18,168 nt of DNA from CAZNUP01 sp964609775 (GTDB taxonomy: Bacteria > Patescibacteriota > Microgenomatia > JAMCZE01): assembly GCA_964609775.1 (NCBI GenBank), contig CAZSSJ010000019.1, forward strand, positions 1 through 18,168, given 5' to 3'. A program made the position numbers and the translations under genes. Of this stretch, positions 5,968-12,567 are shown in pieces (position 1 is the stretch's first letter; each line of letters opens with the position of its first letter). The notes under the pieces were generated by a model. That model saw only the letters and a list, made by a program, of their open reading frames with translations, did not search any database and had not been told where the DNA came from.

Positions 5968-7320
5968 TCAGTTGATTGTCACCCGGCCTGTTTGACCGTC
6001 AACGGTGATGGCTTGGTTGGTTTTGATTTTTTCGGTGGCTTTGGGAACGCTAGTGATGATGGGGAAAGGTGGCCGGTGGAGGTCTTTTATTTGAGGTAAC
6101 GAGGGGCTCGTTTCGAGAACAAGACCCTTCATTTTGGTCAGATAGCCGGTCAGTTCGGGAAAGAAGGAGGGGGCGATGACGATTTGCCCTGGAGTGATTT
6201 TTGAGGTTTCGGCGGACTGATGGATGATGACGGCGTGGCCGGTTTGAAGACCGGGAGCAAGGGCTTTTCCTTGAAGAAAAGGTTTTGTCGTGGGGAGAAC
6301 CATGGAAGAGGCGGGAATGGACGCAGCTGGTTTTTCAGGTTTATGAATTGTGGTGATAGGCCGGGTTTGCAAAAGATAGATCTTTGAGCCGAGGAAGGCA
6401 AACTCGCTGTCCTGGGGGAAATAGTAGTGGTCCTGAAGTTTGATTGCGGCAGTGACCACTTTTTCGATTTGATCCGCGTTAAGTTTACGCATTGTTTGAC
6501 GGATTTTGTCGAGTGGTTGAGTGGTTAATTGTCCATTGTTGATGGTTAGGTGTTTCTCCTGGACGGCGACCTGCTCAAGGGTCAGGCGGCGGGTTTTCTG
6601 ACTAACTTCATAGTGGTCGGGGGTGACTTGGCCGGAGACAAGAAGCTCGCCAAGGCCGAAGACGGCTTCGATGACAATTGTTTCCTGGTCCCCGGTGACA
6701 GGATTAATTGAGAAAACCACGCCGGAGACATCGGAATTGATGAGGGTTTGGACGACGACGCCAATTTGGACCTTTTCCGGGTCGAGACCAAATGACCGGC
6801 GGTAGGTGAGGGAGCGAGGTGAGAAAGCCGACGCCCAACATTTTTTAATGGCCAGGGCAAGATCGACTTCACCACGCACACCAAGAAAGGTTTCATTTTG
6901 GCCGGCGAAGGAGTTCACTCGGGAGTCTTCACCGACGGCACTGCTGCGCACGGCGAGCAGGGGAGGCGAATTTTTAAACAAGGAAGGGAGGGGGGCGGAG
7001 GATAGGGATTTGTAGGCGGAGGGCAACATCGTTTGCAGCGGGCCGGGAAAAGGAGCGGTGATGAAGAGGTGCTCGATGAGACGATGGGTGGCGGAAAGGT
7101 GTTCAGGGTTTTGCGGACTGGTCTGGGAGAGCAGGAGACGCAGTTGCTCTGAGAGACGGTTGAAAGTCAGAAAATCACTGAAGCATTGGGTGGTCAGCGC
7201 AAAAGCGGGAGGAATTGGAAGCCCCAGGTGATGCATCTCGCCCAGGTTGGCGGCTTTAGCGCCGACTAATGCGGCGTCGTCTTTAGTGATTTGGGTGATT
7301 GGGAGAATATAGCTATTCAT
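5968..7320 (-). CDS. PEP-synthase-like protein: ATP-grasp domain plus degenerate swivelling domain, no PEP-binding barrel
   Basis: 450 residues. Residues 1-325 match the PEP/pyruvate-binding ATP-grasp domain of PEP synthase and PPDK: G-A-K-A-A-N-L-G-E-M (20-29), V-R-S-S-A-V-G-E-D-S (124-133), S-F-A-G-Q-x-E-T-F-L (137-146), S-G-V-V-F-S-I-N-P-V-T-G (199-210), I-Y-L-L-Q-T-R-P-I-T (314-323). Residues 345-450 resemble the swivelling phosphohistidine domain, but the expected G-G-x-T-S-H-A motif reads L-E-T-S-P-S (402-407), so the phospho-carrier histidine is missing. The C-terminal PEP-binding barrel is absent (PEP synthase is about 800 residues). Full PEP synthase activity is unlikely; a regulatory or partner-dependent ATP-grasp role is possible. 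A CAAT-type repeat encodes part of residues 258-268. The start overlaps the mutase stop by 8 nt (ATGAATAG), suggesting translational coupling. Confidence 0.8.
   Translation of the reverse strand: MNSYILPITQITKDDAALVGAKAANLGEMHHLGLPIPPAFALTTQCFSDFLTFNRLSEQLRLLLSQTSPQNPEHLSATHRLIEHLFITAPFPGPLQTMLPSAYKSLSSAPLPSLFKNSPPLLAVRSSAVGEDSRVNSFAGQNETFLGVRGEVDLALAIKKCWASAFSPRSLTYRRSFGLDPEKVQIGVVVQTLINSDVSGVVFSINPVTGDQETIVIEAVFGLGELLVSGQVTPDHYEVSQKTRRLTLEQVAVQEKHLTINNGQLTTQPLDKIRQTMRKLNADQIEKVVTAAIKLQDHYYFPQDSEFAFLGSKIYLLQTRPITTIHKPEKPAASIPASSMVLPTTKPFLQGKALAPGLQTGHAVIIHQSAETSKITPGQIVIAPSFFPELTGYLTKMKGLVLETSPSLPQIKDLHRPPFPIITSVPKATEKIKTNQAITVDGQTGRVTIN
6519..6550 (-). repeat. CAAT-core heptamer repeat inside the PEP-synthase-like gene
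   Basis: On the + strand ATTGTCC, ATTGTTG and ATGGTTA follow in 7-bp phase (6528-6548). The reverse strand reads as CAAT-core units and encodes T-I-N-N-G-Q-L-T-T-Q. Related to the repeats in and before uvrB; in-frame and tolerated. Confidence 0.45.
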
Positions 7321-8662
7321 GGGTTAACGATTTTTGGGCAGCGTCGATCTGGGATTGGATGGTGTTAATAATGGTGCTTGCTTGTGAGTCGCTACGAGAC
7401 TCAAAATTGAGTCTCAAAAATGGCTCGGTGGCACTTTGGCGGAGATTGAAACGCCAGTTAGACCCAAAGACTGTCAGACCGTCCTTGAGGGAAACAGATT
7501 CCCCTTTCAACCGGTAATAACCAGTCAGCTTTTGGAGAACGTTTGGGGCGATCTGGTCGGAACAGGCAAAGTTTTTCTCAGGAAGTTCGAAATACTTTTT
7601 CTTTAAGGAGTTGACCTGGTCTTCGATGCCATCGTCCTCGAAGGCTCTTAGGAAAAGAAGAGCGGCGAGAAGGCCGTCGTCAATTTTATAGAAATCACGA
7701 TAGAGGAAGTGACCGGTGGTTTCGCCGGCGAAAATGATTTCCGGGTCGGAGAGCATGGCAAACTGGAGGTTTTGGTGCCAGGCAGGAACGATGAGGAGTT
7801 CCCCACCAGCCCGGGTGACGAGGTCGCGAACGACCAGGCCGGCGCGGACGTCGACGGCGATTTTTTTTCCCCGATTGAGCTTCAGAGCCGACTGGGCCAG
7901 AAAGCCAAGGATGAAGGACATGGGGATTAAAGTGCCGAAGCGGTCGATAAAGGCGACGCGGTCGCCGTCAGTGTCCCACATGATGCCCAGATCGGCTTTC
8001 TGGAGACGAACTTCTTTTTCCAGATCACGGCGGTTTTCGGGCAGGAGCGGGTTTCCTTGGTGATCTGATTTGACGAGGTGGTAATCAATCTTTAGGCTAT
8101 GGAAGAGGCCAGGAACGACGGAAGCGACGGAACTTTTGGTCATGTCCAGAACGACCCGGCTTTTAAAGGATTTATTACTTAACTGAGCGGTAATTGCCTG
8201 GAGATAGGTTGCCGTTGTGTTGAGCCGTTCTGGACGGCTGGTGGCCACAACGGCTTTTTCTTTGGTGAGGGTTTTAAGGGTCTCCTTGAGCGCCATGATT
8301 TCGCCCTCATCGAAGGGAAGTCCGTTTTTAGTCACCGGTTTAAAGCCGTTTTCTTCCTCCCCGGTGTGCGAGGCGGTGATCATGACGCCCAGGTCAAAAT
8401 TAGACGAAGCCACAGAATAATAGAACTGGGGAGTGGGGACCTCGGCAAGATCAAAAACGGACACGTTGGAAGCGGCAAAACCAGCTGCCAGAAAGCGCTT
8501 CAGACTGGGAGAGCTGTGGCGGATATCTGAGGCAATGAGCACACGGTGGGATTGTTTAAAAATCGACAATCCCCGGCCGAGGATGAAGGCAAGGCGCTCA
8601 TCAACGACCTCTGGATAGGGGCCACGAATGTCATAGAGCTTGAAAGCCCGGTCAAGATTCAA
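7313..8662 (-). CDS. Phosphomannomutase/phosphoglucomutase
   Basis: Alpha-D-phosphohexomutase interconverting hexose 1- and 6-phosphates (mannose and/or glucose) for nucleotide-sugar synthesis. 449 residues with the four family sites: catalytic serine loop T-A-S-H (S98; family T-A-S-H-N-P, here T-A-S-H-T-G), metal loop D-T-D-G-D-R (230-235), sugar-binding loop G-E-T-T-G-H (313-318; family G-E-x-S-G-H) and phosphate loop R-Q-S-A-T-E-P (408-414). The N-terminal Y-D-I-R-G is also present. The start is TTG at 8660-8662, supported by the Y-D-I-R-G spacing and by holA ending 12 bp upstream. It lies between holA and the PEP-synthase-like gene in one minus-strand operon. Mannose versus glucose preference cannot be told. 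Confidence 0.93.
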   Translation of the reverse strand: MNLDRAFKLYDIRGPYPEVVDERLAFILGRGLSIFKQSHRVLIASDIRHSSPSLKRFLAAGFAASNVSVFDLAEVPTPQFYYSVASSNFDLGVMITASHTGEEENGFKPVTKNGLPFDEGEIMALKETLKTLTKEKAVVATSRPERLNTTATYLQAITAQLSNKSFKSRVVLDMTKSSVASVVPGLFHSLKIDYHLVKSDHQGNPLLPENRRDLEKEVRLQKADLGIMWDTDGDRVAFIDRFGTLIPMSFILGFLAQSALKLNRGKKIAVDVRAGLVVRDLVTRAGGELLIVPAWHQNLQFAMLSDPEIIFAGETTGHFLYRDFYKIDDGLLAALLFLRAFEDDGIEDQVNSLKKKYFELPEKNFACSDQIAPNVLQKLTGYYRLKGESVSLKDGLTVFGSNWRFNLRQSATEPFLRLNFESRSDSQASTIINTIQSQIDAAQKSLTHE

Positions 8663-8674
8663 GTTAGTTAAATC

Positions 8675-9355
8675 TTAGAGTCTTAGGAGGAGAAGTTCAA
8701 GAGAATCAGGAAGACTAAGGAGTGAGGTTCCAGTCTTGTTTTGATAGTCCAGGTTGAGGAGCTGGTGGTGCAGCTCTAGCAGGCTTGTGAGGGTGAAGTG
8801 TTGGGACTGGGAGGACAGGCGGGATTTTTGCCAGGGAGAAAGGCGGAGAAAGTCTTCCGGACCGGTGGCGGCCTGACTTTTGACAAGAAGCAGAAGGCGA
8901 ATCTGACGGGCAAGCATAGTGAGAATGATTTCCGGCTCCTCTGACGAGCGATATTTTTGCCAAAGCGGAAGGAGATTTTTTTGGTTTGTCGGGGCGATGG
9001 CTTCGAGGAATTTAAAGACGACGGGGTCAAGCTTGAACTCCTCGATTTTTAAGGCGGGAAGAACTTTCTGGAGATGACCAATTTCCGTTGGGGTAAGTTT
9101 TTTGTTTTCGATTAGAACCAGGCTGAGGTTTTCGATGTGAGAAAGTAGGGGAAGAAGTTTTTTGTTAGACTGCGGATTTTCGATGATGACCAGTTTGTTG
9201 AGAGCAAACAGGGCTTGGGACTGGGTCGCCTGGCTGAAGTTGGTGGGGTCAGTTTCCTTGGCATCCAGGGAGATTACCTCGCCGGTGAATTGACTTCTTA
9301 TCTCAGAGAGCCGGCGGCGGGAAAGAGCTGGGTTATCGCCATGAAGAAGAATCAT
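8675..9355 (-). CDS. holA: DNA polymerase III delta subunit (short form)
   Basis: HolA is the clamp-loader subunit that opens the beta sliding clamp. At 226 residues it is shorter than the usual 330-340, mainly in the N-terminal AAA+-like part. Visible: M-I-L-L-H-G-D-N-x-x-L at the N-terminus, the L-A-R-Q-I-R-L-L-L-L-V-K helix near residues 145-156, L-S-P-W-Q-K-S-R-L (family L-H-P-Y-x-x-K-K-L), and L-N-L-D-Y-Q-N-K-T-G (family L-x-x-D-x-x-x-K-x-G) near the C-terminus. Start taken at the ATG at 9353-9355, where the conserved N-terminus begins. It is first in a minus-strand operon with the mutase. A perfect 12-bp hairpin lies 10 nt upstream of the start and includes the A-rich AAAGGTGA that would act as ribosome-binding site. 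Confidence 0.8.
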   Translation of the reverse strand: MILLHGDNPALSRRRLSEIRSQFTGEVISLDAKETDPTNFSQATQSQALFALNKLVIIENPQSNKKLLPLLSHIENLSLVLIENKKLTPTEIGHLQKVLPALKIEEFKLDPVVFKFLEAIAPTNQKNLLPLWQKYRSSEEPEIILTMLARQIRLLLLVKSQAATGPEDFLRLSPWQKSRLSSQSQHFTLTSLLELHHQLLNLDYQNKTGTSLLSLPDSLELLLLRL

Positions 9356-9365
9356 AATCAAATAG

Positions 9366-9392
9366 TCACCTTTCTTTGGAAAAGAAAGGTGA
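9366..9392. repeat. Perfect 12-bp inverted repeat in the holA leader
   Basis: TCACCTTTCTTT (9366-9377), loop GGA, AAAGAAAGGTGA (9381-9392). On the minus strand the second arm carries GAAAGGTGA about 10 nt before the holA ATG, so the hairpin would hide the likely ribosome-binding site. It is not followed by a T-tract, so it is not an intrinsic terminator. Confidence 0.65.
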
Positions 9393-9411
9393 GCCAAAGA
9401 AAATTAGTCGT

Positions 9412-9442
9412 ATCCTTCAGGTAGCAAAGCTACCTTCAGGAT
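9412..9442. repeat. REP-like double-stem hairpin between metallopeptidase and holA
   Basis: Outer stem ATCCT (9412-9416) with AGGAT (9438-9442), TC/TC internal mismatch, inner stem AGGTAGC (9419-9425) with GCTACCT (9429-9435), loop AAA. The outer stem and TC/TC mismatch are the same as in the element at 4221, with a longer inner stem. It may separate the two minus-strand transcription units. Confidence 0.65.
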
Positions 9443-9457
9443 TGAGTTGAACCTGGG

Positions 9458-9844
9458 TTAAGATTGATTTTTGTTTTGAACATATTGCCTGTAGAGGGCT
9501 TCGACGGAGCGGCGGTCGATGCGGTGTTTAGGCCCCCGATGGGAGACAAGGGCGCCGGAAAAGGTTTTGGGGATGTGCATGAGTTCGTGAATGAGGGTGC
9601 GATCCTGATCCTGGTGGCTTTGGCGGTCAAAGCGTTCAGAAATGACCTCAATGATGTAGTGAGGCGAGACGTTTAGAGCCTGTTGCCAAACTCGAGGCAG
9701 GGACCAGATGCGCGCGATCGCCCGGCCGGTGGAGCCATGACTGCGATAGACGATAAGATTTTTTCCCAAAATATGAGGCAGGTCAAGGTTAGCAAGAATG
9801 TGCACGACCCTTTTTTGAATGTCAGGCGCATCTTCCCAGGTCAT
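9458..9844 (-). CDS. Predicted small metallopeptidase (HELMH)
   Basis: 128 residues with no signal peptide. The zinc-binding H-E-L-M-H motif is at 86-90, followed by I-P-K-x-x-x-G-A-L-V-S-H (H102 is the likely third ligand). This layout (E-R-F-D, T-L-I-H-E-L-x-H-I-P, G-x-L-x-x-H) is that of a family of predicted metallopeptidases found in archaea and some bacteria, with no substrate known to me. It starts within the stop of the glycosidase gene (ATGA, 4-nt overlap), so the two are translationally coupled. Cytoplasmic location is inferred from the missing signal. Confidence 0.75.
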   Translation of the reverse strand: MTWEDAPDIQKRVVHILANLDLPHILGKNLIVYRSHGSTGRAIARIWSLPRVWQQALNVSPHYIIEVISERFDRQSHQDQDRTLIHELMHIPKTFSGALVSHRGPKHRIDRRSVEALYRQYVQNKNQS

Positions 9845-11004
9845 ATGAGAATATTTAAGGATTTAAGGAAGGAAAATACCAGAGCAGAAACGGAAGTAAA
9901 AAAACCAGTTTTGTCAGAGGCTTGGGAATTGGCGTTGTTCGGTGAGGCAAGAACGGTCCGTGAGGAGGCAGATTGATCAGTAAGGATGGGACGGCCAGAA
10001 ATTTTTGGCAGGTTCATGATCGCTTTGGCAAATGACTTAAAGGACTGGTCAGCCCCTATAAAACTGAATTTTTGAAAAGGTCCGTCAGACGCTTGAAGGA
10101 GAAAGGGGGTGATGGCGACAATGTTTGGATCGGTCCAGACGTTTTGGAAGGCCTCGAGGTAGTAGGCCGCGGACCGGGCATCGCCCAGAGACTGACTGTC
10201 CCAGCCTCCTTCAGTGATGAAGATGTTCATCGGTGTCGCGTTGAAGGTTTTAAGGAAGTTTTGCTCGTAACGGTAGTTGGAGATGTTAACCCGACTGTAG
10301 GAGTTGGGAGCGGTGGTGAAGCTCGGGTTGCCATAGGCATGTGAGGAAAAGCCGTCCAGCCGGGAAAAAATTCCGGGATAGCGGTCGATTATGATTTGGA
10401 GATAGCGCATTTCAGCCATGGAATTAGCAGCATTTGGGGCGGATGAGTCGAAACCGGCGGAGATGACGAAAAAGTCGGGATTTTTCTTATGGAAGATGTC
10501 GATGGCCCGATCAAGAACCCGAGCGTATTCTTCGGGGTAGACAAAGCCGCCCCATTCCCCCTGATGGTTGGGCTCGTTATAGATGACGATGTAACGGTTT
10601 TTAGTCGGCCAGGGAAGGTCGTTTAGGAAATTGGCAAAATCAACCAGATCCCACTCGTTGGGGGCAGCCCAGCCGCCATCTTTGGGAAATTGGGCGATGC
10701 GGAGGATGGGGATGAGGTGCAGCCGGCGGCAGTCGGTCATAAATTTGGTCCATTTTTCGAGATCGCGTTCATTGGCGCGAATAGGTATTGTTACATAGCC
10801 CCAATCACCGCCTCCGGAGTTGACAAATTCAGCAGCTTTGCCGACTTCAGCAGTTTCCAGAATGTGAATCCCCCACCGGTTGTTGGGAACGGAAAGAGGA
10901 TCATAGGCGGCCTCGACGGATTTGAGAAATGAGAAATGAGAAATGAGAATGATGACGATAGTGAGGGTGAAGATCTTGACTAATTTTGGGAATTGGGGTA
11001 TCAT
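9841..11004 (-). CDS. Secreted or membrane-anchored glycoside hydrolase-like protein (clan GH-A type barrel)
   Basis: 387 residues. An N-terminal hydrophobic segment (about 10-28) ends in S-V-E-A-A, a plausible signal-peptide site near 32-33. The body reads as a TIM-barrel glycosidase: W-G-I-H-I at 44-48, Y-N-E-P-N-H at 142-147 (acid/base E144 at the end of strand 4) and I-T-E-G-G-W at 263-268 (nucleophile E265 at the end of strand 7), the two-glutamate plan of clan GH-A. Other barrel strands include R-L-D-G-F-S-S-H-A-Y-G (215-225). After about 340 there is a Ser/Asn-rich linker and a final hydrophobic stretch (369-387) without a clear basic tail. Substrate unknown; an external polysaccharide or own-envelope glycan is possible. 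The signal peptide is partly encoded by AAATGAG heptamer repeats. Confidence 0.75.
   Translation of the reverse strand: MIPQFPKLVKIFTLTIVIILISHFSFLKSVEAAYDPLSVPNNRWGIHILETAEVGKAAEFVNSGGGDWGYVTIPIRANERDLEKWTKFMTDCRRLHLIPILRIAQFPKDGGWAAPNEWDLVDFANFLNDLPWPTKNRYIVIYNEPNHQGEWGGFVYPEEYARVLDRAIDIFHKKNPDFFVISAGFDSSAPNAANSMAEMRYLQIIIDRYPGIFSRLDGFSSHAYGNPSFTTAPNSYSRVNISNYRYEQNFLKTFNATPMNIFITEGGWDSQSLGDARSAAYYLEAFQNVWTDPNIVAITPFLLQASDGPFQKFSFIGADQSFKSFAKAIMNLPKISGRPILTDQSASSRTVLASPNNANSQASDKTGFFTSVSALVFSFLKSLNILI
10924..10951. repeat. Four heptamer repeats encoding part of the glycosidase signal peptide
   Basis: GAGAAAT three times then GAGAATG on the + strand (10924-10951). In another phase the unit is AAATGAG, one base from the CAATGAG unit in the uvrB leader. 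Coding strand gives I-S-H-F-S-F-L, which remains hydrophobic enough for a signal peptide. Confidence 0.6.
10976..11004 (+). promoter_or_regulatory. Strong promoter for a candidate small RNA
   Basis: TTGACT (10976-10981), exactly 17 bp, TATCAT (10999-11004). Predicted transcription start A at 11011. No protein gene follows on this strand for 1.5 kb. The -10 overlaps the start codon of the glycosidase on the other strand. Confidence 0.65.
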
Positions 11005-11010
11005 CTTAGT

Positions 11011-11068
11011 ATCACGATGAGAGCAGGTTCATGAGGTTTCGTCCTCGTGCAATTGGCTCTCTTTTTTT
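11011..11068 (+). ncRNA. Candidate small RNA (about 58 nt) with intrinsic terminator
   Basis: A good promoter starts transcription at about 11011 and a terminator ends it at 11062-11068. The transcript would fold with outer stem GAGAGC (11019-11024) / GCTCTC (11056-11061), inner stem ATGAGG (11031-11036) / CCTCGT (11043-11048, one G-U), a six-base apical loop and an asymmetric internal loop. An alternative pairing, CACGA (11013-11017) with TCGTG (11045-11049), would compete. No ORF longer than five codons ends within it. It lies between two minus-strand genes and would be antisense to the extreme 5' side of neither; I do not recognise the RNA family. Confidence 0.55.
11019..11068 (+). terminator. 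Intrinsic terminator with seven T residues
   Basis: GAGAGC/GCTCTC stem enclosing a second stem-loop, followed directly by TTTTTTT (11062-11068). Oriented on the + strand, where the only supported transcript is the candidate small RNA. Confidence 0.6.
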
Positions 11069-11582
11069 ATCTAACTTCCAATTTCTGTCGCAGATTGTTC
11101 ATGAAGTCTGTTTTATCCGGCGCAAAGGGCTTTAGAAGTTTGGAATATTTTTTGACGTTAGGAACAAGAAGTTTTAAGAGTTTGCCTTTTTCATTTAAAT
11201 AATTTACTAAGCAGTAAAAGTCTCCATCACCCGTGATGATAATCGCTTGATCGTAGTTAGGATATTCAATCATTGAGTGGAGAACAAGTTCAGCATCGAC
11301 ACTTCCCTTAACTTTTCCTTCTTTGGAAACAAGAGTTGGCTTAAAGACTACTGTGTATCCGGATTCTTGGAGTTTGTTATATAGGAGTTGGTTTCCAGGC
11401 AGAAATCCAACAAAAAGATAAGCTTTAGTAACGTTATATTTTTCTTTTAAGTAGATTCGGAAACGATTGAAATCCAGTTTCCACCCTTGATCTCGAATAG
11501 CAAGATTTACGTTCTGGCTGTCGATGAAGGCATAGACAACCGGTTTTTTATCAGGAGACGGTTTTTTATTCTTTCGGAGCAC
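11067..11582 (-). CDS. NYN-domain (PIN-like) ribonuclease, LabA/DUF88 type
   Basis: 171 residues. The NYN fold is a PIN-like metal-dependent RNase. The acidic metal-binding residues are in place: I-D-S-Q-N (D21, N24), S-V-D-A-E-L (D96), and I-T-G-D-G-D-F (D119, D121). The rest, including the K-A-Y-L-F-V-G strand and G-x-T-V-V-F-K-P, fits the LabA/DUF88 group, whose members act in RNA turnover or unknown roles. The start is GTG at 11580-11582; a perfect TATAAT ends 6 nt before it, so the mRNA should be leaderless. Its 3' end abuts the terminator of the small RNA on the opposite strand. Confidence 0.85.
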   Translation of the reverse strand: MLRKNKKPSPDKKPVVYAFIDSQNVNLAIRDQGWKLDFNRFRIYLKEKYNVTKAYLFVGFLPGNQLLYNKLQESGYTVVFKPTLVSKEGKVKGSVDAELVLHSMIEYPNYDQAIIITGDGDFYCLVNYLNEKGKLLKLLVPNVKKYSKLLKPFAPDKTDFMNNLRQKLEVR

Positions 11583-11588
11583 GGGAGA

Positions 11589-11594
11589 ATTATA
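11589..11594 (-). promoter_or_regulatory. -10 element (TATAAT) for the NYN gene, leaderless arrangement
   Basis: Perfect TATAAT on the minus strand; the expected transcription start at 11582 is the first base of the GTG start codon. The -35 region is weak. Confidence 0.65.
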
Positions 11595-11606
11595 TCATTC
11601 CGAAGG

Positions 11607-12047
11607 CTAGTTTGAGGGCGTGTTCAGTGCCGCTGGCGAAAGGGTACTTGTTTTGGTCACTTGGACCAATCCTGGCGACTTTTTCAGTATCGTTAAACCA
11701 ACCGGTGATTTATCGGAAACTAATCTGACACCGTTAATTACGGGGCCGCCGAAGCCATCAGGAACGAGAAGAATTCGGCAAAATTTGTTATTAATCAAGG
11801 CCCTTTTTGGCTGCCAGAGGCTTTGATCCTCACCCTTTTTCTTTAGTGTAATGAGCTGCTGACGAACAATTTTTAATTCAGACTCGAGCGAAGTAATTAG
11901 ATATTGATACTCGGCGCGGGAGGAGTCGTAGCGGGCTTCCATGCGGCTGGGTGATTGCTGGTGAATCTGAGTGGTTCGGGCGATCTGTTTCTCCAGAATG
12001 GACCGGCGATTTTCAAGAAACTTGCGAGTTTTTTGTTTCCAAGTCAT
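11607..12047 (-). CDS. GreA/GreB-like transcription factor
   Basis: 146 residues with the two-part plan of Gre cleavage factors: an N-terminal coiled coil (about 1-72, with A-R-Y-D-S-S-R-A-E-Y near 38-47 at the tip, where Gre proteins carry catalytic acidic residues) and a C-terminal FKBP-like part with I-L-L-V-P-D-G-F-G-G (92-101) and S-P-V-G-L-T-I-L-K-K (114-123; family S-P-L-G-x-A-L-x-G-K). True Gre factors reach into the RNA polymerase secondary channel to rescue backtracked complexes; whether this divergent copy does so is not certain. It lies 4 bp after the upstream hypothetical gene, so they form an operon. Confidence 0.6.
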   Translation of the reverse strand: MTWKQKTRKFLENRRSILEKQIARTTQIHQQSPSRMEARYDSSRAEYQYLITSLESELKIVRQQLITLKKKGEDQSLWQPKRALINNKFCRILLVPDGFGGPVINGVRLVSDKSPVGLTILKKSPGLVQVTKTSTLSPAALNTPSN

Positions 12048-12051
12048 AGGC

Positions 12052-12339
12052 TTATTCGTAAAGGCCCCGTAACTTAAGAAAAGCTACGAGGCTGTCATAC
12101 TTCTGCGCGGCTTTTGGATCCGTTTTTGCCAGCTGGGATAATTTGCTAAGAGCATCCAGCCCAAGGATTCCAGTTTCTGTGTGCTTTTGGGGTTCAATTA
12201 TGGTTGTTGGCTCTGCTTCTTTGGGATCTTTTTTTCTTCTCATGGCTCTTTGGTTTGGTCGTAATGTATAACCGTTACTAACCAGTTTATTCAGGTGGGG
12301 GGATTTCTCCACTACGATGCGGACTAATTCCGAGATCAC
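12052..12339 (-). CDS. Hypothetical small protein
   Basis: 95 residues, not recognised. N-terminal helix-like segment (about 1-22), a basic stretch R-A-M-R-R-K-K-D-P-K (31-40), a polar linker, and a C-terminal helical region with L-D-A-L-S-K-L-S-Q-L-A-K (about 61-72) and Y-D-S-L-V-A-F-L-K-L-R-G-L. The best start is GTG at 12337-12339; an ATG just upstream leads straight into a stop. It sits 4 bp before the Gre-like gene and reads as the operon's preceding member. Confidence 0.5.
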   Translation of the reverse strand: MISELVRIVVEKSPHLNKLVSNGYTLRPNQRAMRRKKDPKEAEPTTIIEPQKHTETGILGLDALSKLSQLAKTDPKAAQKYDSLVAFLKLRGLYE

Positions 12340-12366
12340 TTACATCATCTGGTGTGTGTATGCGCC

Positions 12367-12474
12367 TTAAACCTTGCCTTTTATCGGGTTGCGTAGGTGG
12401 TTTTTTTGCTGCTTGTTTGGTTCGGCAGGTGGTTTAGCTTTTGTTTCCCCGTTTGTTTCCTGGGATGGTAGCAT
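12367..12474 (-). CDS. Possible 35-residue Lys/Pro/Gln-rich small protein
   Basis: An ATG at 12472-12474 opens 35 codons ending in TAA, giving a low-complexity polar, basic peptide (begins M-L-P-S-Q-E-T-N-G, ends N-P-I-K-G-K-V). A TACAAT -10-like hexamer on the same strand (12488-12483) ends 8 nt before the ATG, the spacing seen at other genes here. The next gene starts 27 bp downstream. It could equally be leader RNA of that operon. Confidence 0.3.
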   Translation of the reverse strand: MLPSQETNGETKAKPPAEPNKQQKNHLRNPIKGKV

Positions 12475-12482
12475 ATGCTCTG

Positions 12483-12488
12483 ATTGTA
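12483..12488 (-). promoter_or_regulatory. -10-like element (TACAAT) for the leftward operon
   Basis: TACAAT on the minus strand, 5 of 6 consensus, upstream of the small ORF and the hypothetical/Gre-like genes. Its -35 region (about 12506-12511) touches the left edge of the 20-bp palindrome. Confidence 0.4.
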
Positions 12489-12508
12489 CTACCAACTAGG
12501 CAGGAATC

Positions 12509-12528
12509 TAGTAAAGTCAACTTTACTA
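12509..12528. promoter_or_regulatory. Perfect 20-bp palindromic operator candidate
   Basis: TAGTAAAGT (12509-12517), CA, ACTTTACTA (12520-12528): two perfect 9-bp arms around a 2-bp centre. It lies between divergent promoters, directly upstream of a gene for a winged-helix regulator, the usual site of an autoregulatory operator. No T-tract follows, so it is not a terminator. Confidence 0.6.
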
Positions 12529-12555
12529 AAATTAGCGACGCGGGGGGCGGGCGAG

Positions 12556-12561
12556 TATAAT
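12556..12561 (+). promoter_or_regulatory. -10 element (TATAAT) for the regulator gene, leaderless arrangement
   Basis: Perfect TATAAT ending 6 nt before ATG 12568; predicted transcription start falls on the A of the ATG. Weak -35 (TTAGCG at 12532). Fixes the start codon. Confidence 0.65.
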
Positions 12562-12567
12562 TGGACT

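Noticed and set aside
6582..6896. Other-frame ORF of 104 codons in the PEP-synthase-like gene
   Set aside because: Wholly inside a recognised gene; Ser/Pro/Lys-rich shadow translation.
11008..11013. GATACT as a leaderless -10 for the glycosidase
   Set aside because: Only 3 nt separate it from the ATG, so transcription would start inside the codon series with no alternative start nearby.
11005..11066. The 11019 hairpin as terminator of the NYN gene
   Set aside because: On the minus strand the hairpin is not followed by T residues; the T-tract belongs to + strand transcription.
12484..12567. Upstream start adding 28 residues to the Nudix regulator
   Set aside because: The extra codons cover the -10 hexamer and palindrome, and the extension does not resemble part of the winged helix.
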